Positions 1 to 10,015 of a DNA stretch of 64,000 bases are shown piece after piece; the stretch's first letter is position 1, and every line of letters begins with the position of its first letter. The notes under the pieces were generated by a model. That model did not search any database, had not been told where the DNA came from, and saw nothing but the letters and a program-made list of their open reading frames with translations. Origin of the DNA: Earliella scabrosa. Its lineage: Eukaryota > Basidiomycota > Agaricomycetes > Polyporales > Polyporaceae. The translations under genes and the position numbers were made by a program. The DNA is taken from the NCBI GenBank assembly GCA_022605405.1, contig JABYQQ010000015.1, positions 1 through 64,000 of the forward strand, given 5' to 3'.

Positions 1-237
1 TGTGATAGTAATAGATGTCACTCACGCCGCATGTAAACCCTTGAATGCGCGACGGAAGGCGAGTCTGGGTCAGGTCTGGATAGAAGCTGTCAGCCAACCT
101 GTTCCTGTCCTCGAGCATCGTTGTCTGCCCCTTCGAACTCGGTGAGTCCCTGCTTGTCCAGCGCACACGCTATATGCCCAAGTGGGATACTCAACGTCAT
201 AACAGCCCCTTCCCTCGTCTGTTCCTTTTTGGATCCA

Positions 238-1310
238 ATGGCACGCTATTGTGCGGGCATCTACAAGTGAGTCAGTCACCGGACCGACGGTTTGCGAGTG
301 TTCAACGGGGCTGATGTGCATGATGTTCCAGGATCTCTGTGGAGGTCCATGAACGCATTGTTGCCTTCATGGACTTCGAGAGTATGTTCAACTGGCGCCT
401 GGTGAATCAGTATCTCTACGGTCTCGTTGTGGACACCTATGACGGCGAGCTCATGAAAGCCATCAGTCCACACGTTCCCGACCCGCCGGCGTTCCTGCGC
501 TTGATGAACAAATACGACGTCGTCCTCATAGGAGACTCCGCTGTCTCGATCTTACTCCGGGACCCCACTATCCGGCCGGACACCCTGCTCGTCGCTGTGG
601 GGGCGCACGACCACGGCGATTTCGAACGCGCTCTTAGCCAAGGCGGCTTCACCGTCACGAACGCCCCGATCCCTTATGGCCGACGAGGCATGCGGTACGA
701 GAAGATTGGCATGGCTCCAGGATGCCGCAGGTTGAACATTCTGATCGCCCCGTCTGCTGGTTTGCTCGAGGTCTTAGCGGTAGCGCCACACACGGCATGG
801 ATGTCGTTTGTAGGCCCTACGGCTGTGGGGTGTGGCTACGCTCCTCTAACGTTTGTTAGGCGGACGCTTGTTGAACCCGGGTACCCCAGAGAAGCACTCC
901 TCCCGAGCCTACGCCGCAACAACTTTGATATAGCGTACGAGCCCTCCCAATGGCCCGAGTACAATCAACCATCCCACGGGTCGCGCTCTCGTCTGGCGTG
1001 TCCAGCCGAATGGTTCGTCTGTCCTCGGCAAGCTCGGTCTTGGGTGGATGGAGGAGCGTACGTGACGTCGGTGGATCCCTGCCGTCGGGTGACCACCGCG
1101 TTCCGGGAGGCTCCCCAGCGAACGTTGATCTTCGACGGCTGGCAATGGGACAGCGAACTGAGGCAGTGCAATGGACCCTGTCATCCGGAGGACGGGATGC
1201 ATAATACTGCCATCCTGACGATAGGCGGTAAGCCACCCGCGGTGCTGAGACCGCGCTCCGCTTGCTATCCGCTACCCCACGGGCGACGTGCCCGCGCGCT
1301 GACAGTGTAG
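238..1310 (+). CDS. F-box-like protein of a basidiomycete family
   Basis: Two-exon model: 238-266 and 332-1310, with a GTGAGT...TTCCAG intron of 65 nt; the joined length gives 335 aa. Residues about 10-45 resemble an F-box (VEVHERIVAFMDFESMFNWR), the usual adaptor helix bundle that binds Skp1 in SCF ubiquitin ligases. The long remainder matches my memory of a basidiomycete family with conserved blocks such as RRNNFDIAYEPSQWPEY, CPAEWFVCPRQARSW and FDGWQWDSELRQCNGPC; its function is unknown. No leucine-rich repeats are evident. The start is chosen because exon 2 alone lacks an ATG ahead of the F-box and the intron supplies one. The first exon is short and less certain than the rest. It sits next to a retroelement relic but is itself open throughout. 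Confidence 0.6.
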
Positions 1311-1359
1311 CACGCCGGGAGAAGTAATGCAGAGGGTAGAGAAAGATTAAATAGGTGCA

Positions 1360-2990
1360 CCATGATCCAAGCTTGCCGGCGTTCTGTCCGATCTGGACAA
1401 GAAGCGTCACGCTCTCCGGTACGCCCCCGAAGCCGAGCGAAGCCTTCGCCGAAGTTTTCTGGCGTTCATCGACCCATCCCCTCCAGAATCGGACTTCAAG
1501 CGCACGATTCTGGAGGAGAACGTCGGCGCCGATGGACGGCATTTCTTTACCGTTGAAGACCTCGAAGGCCTCGTCTCCAGCCCCGCGCAAGCCGGCTTCC
1601 GCCCTGGAAAGCCCTACGCCGAGTATAGCCGCAAGTTCCGAGACATACGAGCAGTCCTCACGCGCACCGGCTACATCGGAGAAGACGGCCGCAAGTTCTT
1701 TTTCATGCAGGGTCTCCCCGAAGACCTCCGCGCGGAAGTGCTTCGACGCCTTCAGCTCACGGCCCCGCACGGACGCTATCCGCGCCCATAGCACTCGATC
1801 CAGCAGGTCTCGCATGCGACGCATGCCGTCATGGACGCGACTGTTGCTCCTCTAGTCCCTCATTATGCTAGTCCTCTCGTGTCGTCACCGGCTCCTCTCA
1901 CACTCACCTCGACTTCATCCGCCACAACGCCCCCAGACCTCGACCTTCCCCAAGTCGTGGGGCAGCCCCTGCAGCAGCAGCTCTCAGGACGACGGCTCCC
2001 TCTATGCCACAGCACTCCCCACCTGGCCTCCCAAGTCGCTCAACGCCACACATCCGGATCCTGCATATCTGACCGCGATCTTGACGCACCAGCCCGAGAT
2101 CGTCGCCGGCGTGACGATCGAAGCCTTCAATCTCGACCAGCGGATTCAAGCCATACAAGAAGAGCTCTACGCCCTCAAGCGAGACCGCGGGCAGGAGCTT
2201 GGGCGCTGCGTGTCCCAGAAGGCAGCAGAGGGAGCCAGTGCGCGCACGGCACGTATACAGGCGTATTCGCGCACAGACGACGAAGCCAGGCAGCACGACG
2301 ACAGCAGCGCGACGGAAGGAATCATCCACGAGGCGACCCAGCCCTCCAAAGTGACTCTCTCGCCCAACGACTCAGTGCCTTGGACGGCAGACAGTCTTGC
2401 CCCGATCTCCGAGCAGCCTACAACCACGATGTCGGCTCCGCATGCAGCCGCGTTGCCACACATCCTCCTAGCCCGGCCTTTGCGCTATCCCATGATCTCG
2501 ACTCTGCCGCTCTCTGCCCTCTCGCAGATGACAGTCAAGCTGTACAGTTCAACGCCTTGCGCCTCGTACCGCACATGGTTCAAGCGCACTCGAGAGAAGC
2601 GGACGACTGCTCCAGTACAGCTCAGGCTCATGTCCGCGACATCGAGCGCGCCCAGCCCATTGACGCGAGAGCCGACCAGCCTCAGCCTTTCCCCACATCC
2701 CTCTCACTCGACGTCTACCAGCAGGAAAGAGGCGAGCGCACGAACCCCTGGCCGACCGTCACTTTGCGTCCCGACCGATCGCCACGTCGGGCAGGTTCGG
2801 CTTCAGCATCCCTTCGCGCGAAACCCAAACGAGCGACACGTCCCACAGCGCATTGCCGCGGCACGGCGAATTCGGCGTGTTGGCGACCTATAGCCTCGAC
2901 ATCTGGCTTTTATGGGACTCGCACGGACCCGACGTCACCGCCGCACCACTGGAGCTATGAGGCGACGCACCGGACACCGACCGCGTATTA
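1360..2990 (+). pseudogene. Degenerate Ty3/gypsy-type gag-like relic
   Basis: The frame starting near 1363 is open to a TAG at 1789-1791 and encodes a gag-like segment with the blocks PYAEYSRKFRDIRAVL and FFFMQGLPEDLRAEVLRRLQL. These resemble the capsid-like part of gag proteins in basidiomycete retroelements. The same frame continues beyond the TAG (HSIQQVSHATHAVMDA), so the stop looks like a nonsense mutation, possibly CAG to TAG. Near 2010-2040 the protein-like signal moves to another frame (DPAYLTAILTHQPEIV...), which implies an indel. No zinc knuckle, protease, reverse transcriptase or RNase H is present downstream, so this is a 5' fragment. Family assignment is from recognition only; a database comparison was not possible. 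Confidence 0.5.
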
Positions 2991-3544
2991 AGGCCTGAGG
3001 ACCGTGGACGGTCCAGATCTCAGTTGGGAGGGGCGATGCGCGCCGTGCATTGCTGCGTGTGTACGGACCACTTCGCACACGACCACGGACGACCTCCAGA
3101 CATGTCCGCGTCCAGTAGATACTGAACCCGAGCGCCCCGGCTCCCCCACGACTGCCCCCAAATCCCGACTACTGCCGTCTGCTGTCGTTTGCTCGGTATC
3201 AAGATATATTCCTATATATTCTACTATACGCCTATGGTAGTATTCTAGCTGTTTCATCGCTTGCGCTCGCTCGCGCGATATGTTTTCAGACGTGGCTCCA
3301 TTTAGCAGCTTATACGCCTCATTGGTATTGGCCGAAGTTCGAGTGCATTCGTCTCGCACTTGGCCACGGACGCTTGTACGCACTCATAGACTCGTAGCTA
3401 GCCTCACCATACATGGGTTCGCTTTCCCCCACCATCGTCTTGTACCCGTCCGATCCTCGTCTCTCATTGTCGTCTCGTTTGGTGCTCTGCATCTCGCGCT
3501 CCGTATCTCGATCGTCGCCCGCGTGTATTCGTATCGCTCTACAC

Positions 3545-3582
3545 ACACTCTCTCTCTGTGTCTCTCTCTCTCTTTTTTTCCC
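3545..3582. repeat. Pyrimidine microsatellite (CT)n/T tract
   Basis: An uninterrupted pyrimidine-rich tract of CTCTCT, TGTCTCTCT and poly-T, followed by CACACACTCTCAC. It is a low-complexity repeat. Such tracts occur both in basidiomycete core promoters and inside LTRs; no gene starts close downstream. Confidence 0.8.
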
Positions 3583-4456
3583 TTCAACACACACTCTCAC
3601 TATCAGCACTCGACTCCCCTGCTGCACGCACCGGCCGGACTCACACAACCTTCACAGACCGACGCCGACCTACCCAGGCAGGACGGCTAACAGACAGATC
3701 AATAACCACCACATACCAGAGGAAACATACTGTAAGTCCCTATCAGTTGTGGTGCATGCTGGAATCAATGCGCCTCATGAGAACGTGGAGGGCATATATC
3801 CTGAATTACAGCGTGAAGAGCCGCATGCAGAACAACTCGGAGAACATGGAGACGTCATTGAGACCCGGCTGTAGTGCCAACATGAAGATGACCAGAAACT
3901 CACGAAATTCCACACCCTGACGGTGTCGGAATGGTTTCTCGGCCTAGTGTCTGACGTGGTGGATACTAGGACCCCACTTCAAGATGCGATAACACACTAC
4001 CGGCCCGACAGCCTTGGCGCGAACGTTCACCAGTCGCCACCACGCAAATCATACCTCGTTTTGGATGGTGTGGCCCCACAGCTGCAGTTCAACAACCTCG
4101 CATATGAAGTTGAGCCAGCTTTGCGCGAGCTCGTAGGAACGCCCCGGACAATATCACCACAGCATACCACCATCCGCATTCTGCGCCATCCGCCCAGCAT
4201 TCTCCACCAGTATACATGGCAACTGGTATCTCGTCAAGGACATCCTCAGTACACCGTGCCTCGAACATAGGAGGAGCATCATGGTGAGACCGGGAGTGGA
4301 CGTTTGGTTCCATATCTGATAGATTTTTGCGTGATTGCGACAGCTGATACGAGGCCTGAAAAGCCACGCAGTGAGGCAGGGCGGTGAATATACTGGGATA
4401 GCAGGCTAACCAAGCAGGGCTGATCGATCGCTTGGCTAAAAGACGGGTGAGTACGG

Positions 4457-4464
4457 TATATAAG
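4457..4464 (+). promoter_or_regulatory. TATA box candidate
   Basis: TATATAAG lies 58 bp upstream of the proposed ATG at 4522 of the orphan gene. Spacing is compatible with a TATA element and a short 5' leader, and it supports that start codon. It is an inference from motif and position only. Confidence 0.5.
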
Positions 4465-4521
4465 AAAAGCGTTCGCGTCCAGGGCCCGCCGAGTCATTCA
4501 TATCGTCCTCCACTGCCAGAG

Positions 4522-5169
4522 ATGTCCACCGAGATCCGTCCGTTCCAGTCCTTCCCCCAGCTGTATCTGACGGCGCAAGCAGGGCCGGGCACCGAGCGTC
4601 CTTGGCCGAGGAGCGAGGTCTGGATCGGGCACGGCCGCTATGAACCCCGCCACCATCCGGAGCACGCACATAACATGCACGAGCTGGAAATCGTTGGGCC
4701 GCGTGTGCGTGACGGGACGATGAGTCTTTACACGGTGAAGAATCTTATGGCCAATGTCTGACTGCGTGCTGACCTCTCGTCCAGATGGTTCTCCCCGACG
4801 ACGTCGAGAGCGTCCGCCGGCATCCAGCGCGTTGGCAGAACTGGATCGAGGCCGCTCGTGGAGAGGTGGGCACCTTCCCGGTGTTGGACAGAGAGCAGGC
4901 CAGGGGGCTACTGGATATGGCGATGTTTTTGCGCATCCTTGCGATGCCCGAACAGACGATGATTCCGCAGACCGACTGGCCGCACTTCTGCGAGGCCCTG
5001 ATTGGTGGACTAACGTTGGGGATCATGAGGCGTGGGGAGCGTAGACTGCAGGACCTATCGGAGTGGCTTCGCGCACGATACCCGGTGAGTCGGCGTCGTT
5101 CTCTCGTGGCACTCAGGCTACCACTCTGACCGGCGCCGGTGCTAGGAAATCTACGACCATGTGGCGTGA
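4522..5169 (+). CDS. Orphan hypothetical protein, three exons
   Basis: Exons 4522-4734, 4785-5084 and 5146-5169 join to 178 aa. The introns are 50 and 61 nt, begin GTGAAG and GTGAGT, end CCAG and CTAG, and contain CTGAC branch-like sites; both are in phase 0. The last exon encodes only EIYDHVA and the stop. The protein has no signal peptide or membrane segment, is rich in Arg, Trp and Pro in its first third (WPRSEVWIGHGRYEPRHHPEH), and looks helical afterwards. I do not recognise a family. The clean splice structure and upstream TATA box argue for a real gene rather than a chance ORF. Confidence 0.55.
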
Positions 5170-5492
5170 AGGAAGGAGGATTGGGAGAGGAAGGACGGAA
5201 CTAGCATGCTTTGGGCTTGCTGACATGGGGGTTAGCTGAATGGACGATACGTGGAGCCAGTGCAACATGAGATCTTTTTCATTGAGCCGTCTGCGCAAAG
5301 TTGCATGCATAGTGCGCGCCACGCGCCCTGCGCGGTTTTACGTGCTGGGACCCTGACACCGGTTAACCACCATAATCTTATGATCCTGAAGGGCGGTATC
5401 ACCGACTTTGAACACGCACACATGAAGACGGGGGACAACTTGTTCCATTGAAACAGCATATACATAAAGAGGCGGAACATTACACAAGCGGT

Positions 5493-7346
5493 TTACCCAG
5501 CCGACGTACCACGGGCGCGACGTACCCCAAGACGCGAGCAAAAGGCCAACGCAGATACCCACAGCTGCCTGCGAACCATCATGTCACGACAAGCTAGGTC
5601 GAAATGACGGGAGAGATGGGTGTTGAGCAACGCTACCTCTTCAGGTGTGAGGGGACAACGAGGGGGGTCGCATGTGACCTCCGAGAGCTGTGCAGGAGCT
5701 GTGGCTACGGTCGTCGCAAACGGTGCTGAACCGCTGACATCGCCTCCAGTGTTGTTCGCGGCGTGATGAGCCATGAGCTGTGGATCCGCAAGAGCCTCCC
5801 AGTCAACTCCATACGTCGCAAGGTCATCGACGACTTCGTCGGCGAGGGACGGGTCGGGCTGGCCGGCGCGGTTGAGTACGTGGGAGATGCCGCGCGGGCC
5901 ATGAGTGACCATCCCGAACATGAACAGCTCACGCGGACTCGCCGCCCGTTCACCACGAATAGAGAGGCGATGAGCGTTCCAACACTCAACCCACTCCTGA
6001 GCGTCCTGGTTGATCGCGTGGAGAAAGAGGTGGTGGATCAACCAGATGTGGTCGTCCCGGTCGGCATCCAAACCACAGCTGTGCTCGAGTTCCAGGAAGA
6101 ACGCCTTCCACTTCCCTCCAAAGCCGTTGGTTACGTCGACCCACAACCGTTCAATACGGATGTTGTGTACGCTCCTGCAGAAACGATCAGAGGGACGCCC
6201 AGCGGGCAAAGTGGGATGGCGGAGAGATGCGCACCTGCCGAATATGTACGACCCACGATCAATCCCCCGTACCTGTTCCATATATTCGGCGACCCTGATG
6301 TTCTCTGTGCCGTGGTCTCCACGAACTCTGCTAGGCAAGCCGTGACGCTGGACAGTCTCGAGAAAGAGGTCGAGGACGGTGGCAGCGCGATTGTTGGTGT
6401 GGATTCGCATGCCGGTGACGAGACGAGAATGACCGTCGATGAAGGTGTGATTGACGAACTTCCAGCGGATAAGTCCTGTGCATCGCGAGTTACAAAATCT
6501 GGAGTGCGTGTGGACGAAGACGAACGTACCATGCCATCCATCATGGTGCACGAGCGAATTGGGACCAGCTACGCGATACTTTTTGCGAATGAGACGGCGG
6601 CGACCAAAAACCGCTGGAGCGCCGCGCACACGGACGTACGCTTGTCGGATGCGGTCCTCGGGGACGCGATGGCCACGCGACAACAAGGCGCCTTGGACGA
6701 GCTTGCGACCGTAAGTAGGGAAGGCGAGGAGGATATCGCGGATGATGGAGTCGAGCTGTGCATCAGTCATCGTGGAGACTGGCGCGGTGACGGTGGTGTG
6801 CTGGACAGACGTGGTGCCATCGGGAAGGGTGATGCGCGAGAACACGGGGGGGGCGGCTGGGACAAGTCCGTGCCGAAGAGCCTCGCGGCGAACCGTACGA
6901 CCGCTGCAGCCGAGGACCCGCGATATCGCGCTGGGGCCGCGCATGTCGAGAGCGTATCGCAGGAAAGTGGGATCGATAGTCTTCTTGGGGCGGCCGCGTC
7001 GACCGGTGTGAACGATTTGGAGGACGGGGAGAGGGGCGGTTTCGGGGGGGTCTTGGGACTGGTGACATGCTTTATCCAGGTCGGCGACCATGTCACCAAT
7101 GCTCGCGCGTAACAGGCGGAACTCCTCAGGGGGGAAAGCAGTGATGTGCTATTGAAGAGAGGTGGGGATGGGAAGGCGGTAGGTGGAGAGAATGCTTACC
7201 TGGTTGGCAGCTGACCATAGCGACAACGCTTGGGAGCGTACTTCACGGAGGCGGGGCGCGTCGCCAACTTGAGTACGAAGGGCACGGTGGACGCGACGGT
7301 CGAGCTCTGCGTAGGCACCGCGGATATTGTTCAGAGGATCGGCCAT
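5493..7346 (-). CDS. Integrase-core (DDE) domain protein, probably of mobile-element origin
   Basis: Four exons: 7200-7346, 6530-7148, 6235-6475 and 5493-6174, giving 562 aa. The introns are 51, 54 and 60 nt. The last two contain no stop and keep frame, so a plain ORF reads through them and inserts foreign residues into the catalytic core. After splicing, the core reads HHDGWHGLIRWKFVNHTFIDGHSR, then VRGDHGTEN, then GRSVHNIRIERLW. This supplies the three acidic positions (D, D, E) of a retroviral-integrase-like RNase H fold. The N-terminal half has a helix-turn-helix-like segment (AISRVLGCSGRTVRREALRHG). This matches a family of integrase-core proteins common in agaricomycetes. No reverse transcriptase or gag lies beside it. 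The frame is intact, so the gene may be active or domesticated. Confidence 0.75.
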
Positions 7347-8549
7347 TAAGACGAGGTCGCCAGAGGTCGTTTGGGGAGACGTGAGGGAGAGAGGTGGAGG
7401 GGAGGGTGGGGGAAAGGGAGAAGAGGGAGAGTTGAAGGGTCGTCGCCGGGGTTTCACCAGAGACGGCTAAGGTCGGGCCGGGCCAAGAACACCAAGGTAT
7501 TGAGCCGCTCTTGGTGATGGGAAGATGACATAGCAACTGTCCAAGAATCTACAATGCACTACAATGACAAGCAAAGTCGACCGAAGTCGTCAGGACTGAT
7601 GAGAAGCGGTCAAGGATGATTAACTGACATGGCAGGCAATTGTAGTACAAACTGGAACAGCTGTTGTCAATGAGGAACAATCGGCGGAGAGGCGGGGTAG
7701 TGGTGGCGTGAAGAGAGGATGGCTTGAGGTATACAAGTGTAAACCATGAGCGGCAATGGTCGACATGGCGAGACATTCATGGACAATCGACGGTGATGGT
7801 GTTGCTGGGCGCCACTTGCCCTATTAGCGCGCCTTTCAGTACAAAGTGCGGCAATAGGAACCCATGGGAAACATTTGGGGATAATGGGGCGCAATGGCTG
7901 ACAGTGTTCAACCAACGAAGACAATGGAAGGCAATTGAATACGATAGTTATGGAAAGCGTGCAATTGCTGACATTACCGGACAAAGTGTGACAATGTGAC
8001 AGTGTTAGATGTTTTTTGTCCAGAAATCACAGCCATACATTTGGCCCAGATACTGCGAAGAACGGAAGACCTTGATGAGCGCGATTCTTTGCCGTCTGGA
8101 AGACATCGCGAATACTATACGGCATCATGAAGGTCATCATGCGGTTCACAGTCTTGGGAAACATTTGGTGAACTCCGGAAGACAGGGCGATTGCCGTGAT
8201 TGAGTCCCTTGCCAGCCTCTGGCGTGACCCCGCTCCACATCGCACGCTCGAAAGTCCTACTTCTCAGAGCTGGTCTGGCACACCTCTACGTTTGTAACCA
8301 GGGCTGAGCTGAGGGCGTGCAGCGGCCTGGTTCAATTGAGGAACATGTCGTTGACTCCGTGGGCCTCAATAATGTATGCTCGCACACGAATGGTCAAACG
8401 TCATTTCCATAATTACAATACAGACCGTCATAGATACAAGCCAACAGGACAGCAGCAAACGCGTGATTCAGGATGAGGGCCGAAATACGAGAGAGGACGC
8501 TTCGAGGGGCGGCCGTTTACACATCTTGGAGCAGGATGGTGATTGGGAA
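7347..8549. other. Intergenic region with CAAT-repeat cluster
   Basis: No coding region is supported here. From about 7551 to 8000 the sequence carries a dense set of short repeats with the core GRCAAT (for example ggcaatgg, gacaatgg, gacaatgt, ggcaattg), about 13 CAAT occurrences on the plus strand. Random expectation is about two. 8001-8549 shows nothing recognisable. Confidence 0.5.
7551..8000. repeat. Cluster of short GRCAAT-type repeats
   Basis: Repeats spaced irregularly by 10-80 bp occur near 7551, 7561, 7637, 7665, 7675, 7752, 7781, 7850, 7890, 7920, 7930, 7960 and 7990, several followed by GACA or GG. The cluster lies 5' of the integrase-core gene, where subterminal transposase-binding repeats would lie. 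No counterpart was seen 3' of the gene. Confidence 0.45.
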
Positions 8550-10015
8550 CTATCCGTCTGACTCATAGCAAAGGTACATACCTGGCAATGAACTCTTCAG
8601 CACATCTGACGCCTGATAACGACCCGATGAGGTCTCTCGGTCGGTGTCAGGGAACTTTCTCAGAGCGATCTCTTGCGCGTTGGACCTCTCGGATTCCAGA
8701 GTTGCATCACCATCGGTCCGAGTGACGGTTGACACCCAGATACGTCCACCACTGGCCTGGATGCCGCCTTTGAGGGTACGTAGCTGAGTCCGATTGTTGA
8801 ACAGTACCATCAGGGAATTGGTGTAGAGCTTGCTCAACACCAGCGCACTTGTTAGGTAGGAGTGAGTCATGAGACTAGGGCCAGTGGTGTGCGAGGTTCG
8901 ACTCACGGTGCCATATGCAAGTTGTTGTGTTTGAATAGCAGGAAGAAGATGAGATCCACGCAGGCTACGGATGCTGTGAGCGTCCCCGTCTCTATGGTCA
9001 GGCGTATCAGGCGCGATAGTATGGCATCAGACGCCAATCCTTGCCGCCCTCGGATGAGCTGCATAGTCGTTCAACATGAGCCATAATATAATGTTTTCCC
9101 AAGGGTCACGTACGTAGTAAAGCATGCATGTTGCAATCATCACGTCGCATGCGACACTGCCACCCAACCATACCACCAGCGGGGCTGACGTTCTTTCTTG
9201 GATGGCCGAATTGGGAAGTACGAGAACGTTGACCATAATCCCCACGGCCATGGCGCCGCTACCTTGCATGATGGCCACCTGTAGGCTATCTGTTATATTC
9301 ATGCAGATAAAGAGCGCGTGCTGATCCTCACCAGGCCGATGAAGATGCTCAGATATGCGGATCTACTGAGCAAATATATTCTCCACGAGAAGAAGCACTG
9401 GACCGATGCGGAGACTGTCAAGAACATAGATGAGATGAAGAACTTGCGAGGAAAGGAATTGGACGCACCCAGGCCGCTGAGAACGGGAGTATCAAACCAG
9501 AGCCACTGTTTGGAGCCGAGCTCTGCAATGTCGCCCCAGCCGGCACCAAAGACCTTGTAGGCATCGTGCGTTGCCATCACGATCTGAAGACATTCGATAA
9601 CGAATAATCCGTATACTGTCCGAGGAGTGTGTAAGCGAGACATGGCATTGCGGTGGAACGCAATCATAACTCAACCGAAGGACTTGATCAACTTGCTGTC
9701 AGCCGGAAAGGATAGAGAGTAGACATCTGCCGTGATCAACTTAGTCTGCGTGATACTCTGCGTCAAAGAGGAGCGACGGAGACTCACAAACTTGCACAAC
9801 TAGCATGCCGAATAGCCCATAGTTGAATAGATGCCCGATGAGCTATGGGCCGGTGACGTCGTGAGGACAATCATTCGTGCATGTCAGTGACCGCGCTGAA
9901 GGCATACCTGGGGCCCAGCACTATAACCAAGAGGTCTGGTTAATTCTTGTGCCGCAATGAACTTGATAACTCACAGTAAGGCAATATCGTCGGGAATCTC
10001 TACAGTCCGCGGCAT
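8550..10015 (-). CDS. DUF6534-type multi-pass membrane protein
   Basis: Nine exons (9975-10015, 9908-9935, 9788-9842, 9676-9726, 9469-9615, 9332-9414, 9114-9278, 8907-9058, 8550-8847) give 339 aa. The product has about seven hydrophobic helices: QLIGHLFNYGLFGMLVVQVYVY, YGLFVIECLQIV, FDTPVLSGLVSASVQCFFSWR, IFIGLVAIMQGSGAMAVGIM, VVWLGGSVACDVMIATCMLYY, and SRLIRLTIETGTLTASVACV with an LIFFLLF segment. Order and motifs match the DUF6534 family, which is expanded in mushroom-forming fungi and has no known function. The last 100 residues are polar and likely cytosolic. A further 3' intron starting GTATGT near the end (after SLPG) is possible and would shorten the tail. Membrane location is inferred from the helices. 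Confidence 0.8.

Larger units (their letters stand above)
2991..4521. other. Stretch without a convincing gene
   Basis: Several short ORFs lie here but none is recognisable or supported by splicing into a longer product. The plus-strand frame from about 3878 to 4270 is open and begins just after a possible acceptor (CTGTAG), so a decayed exon is possible. A pyrimidine-rich microsatellite at 3545-3582, followed by CACACACTCTCAC, resembles the composition of LTRs in basidiomycete retroelements. I could not find a matching second LTR in the window, so an LTR call is not made. Confidence 0.35.

Noticed and set aside
856..1824. 322-residue minus-strand frame opposite the F-box-like gene and gag relic
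   Set aside because: It spans two unrelated plus-strand features, has no conserved blocks and appears to be an antisense shadow.
3190..3740. Possible LTR between the gag relic and the orphan gene
   Set aside because: Composition fits, but no second copy, TG...CA ends or target duplication was found in the window.
5763..7112. 449-residue open frame on the plus strand
   Set aside because: It lies exactly opposite the integrase-core gene, has no recognisable family and reads like antisense of it.
8895..8915. GGTTCGACTC resembling a tRNA B box
   Set aside because: It falls at an exon border of the DUF6534 gene, with no A box or acceptor stem at the right distance.
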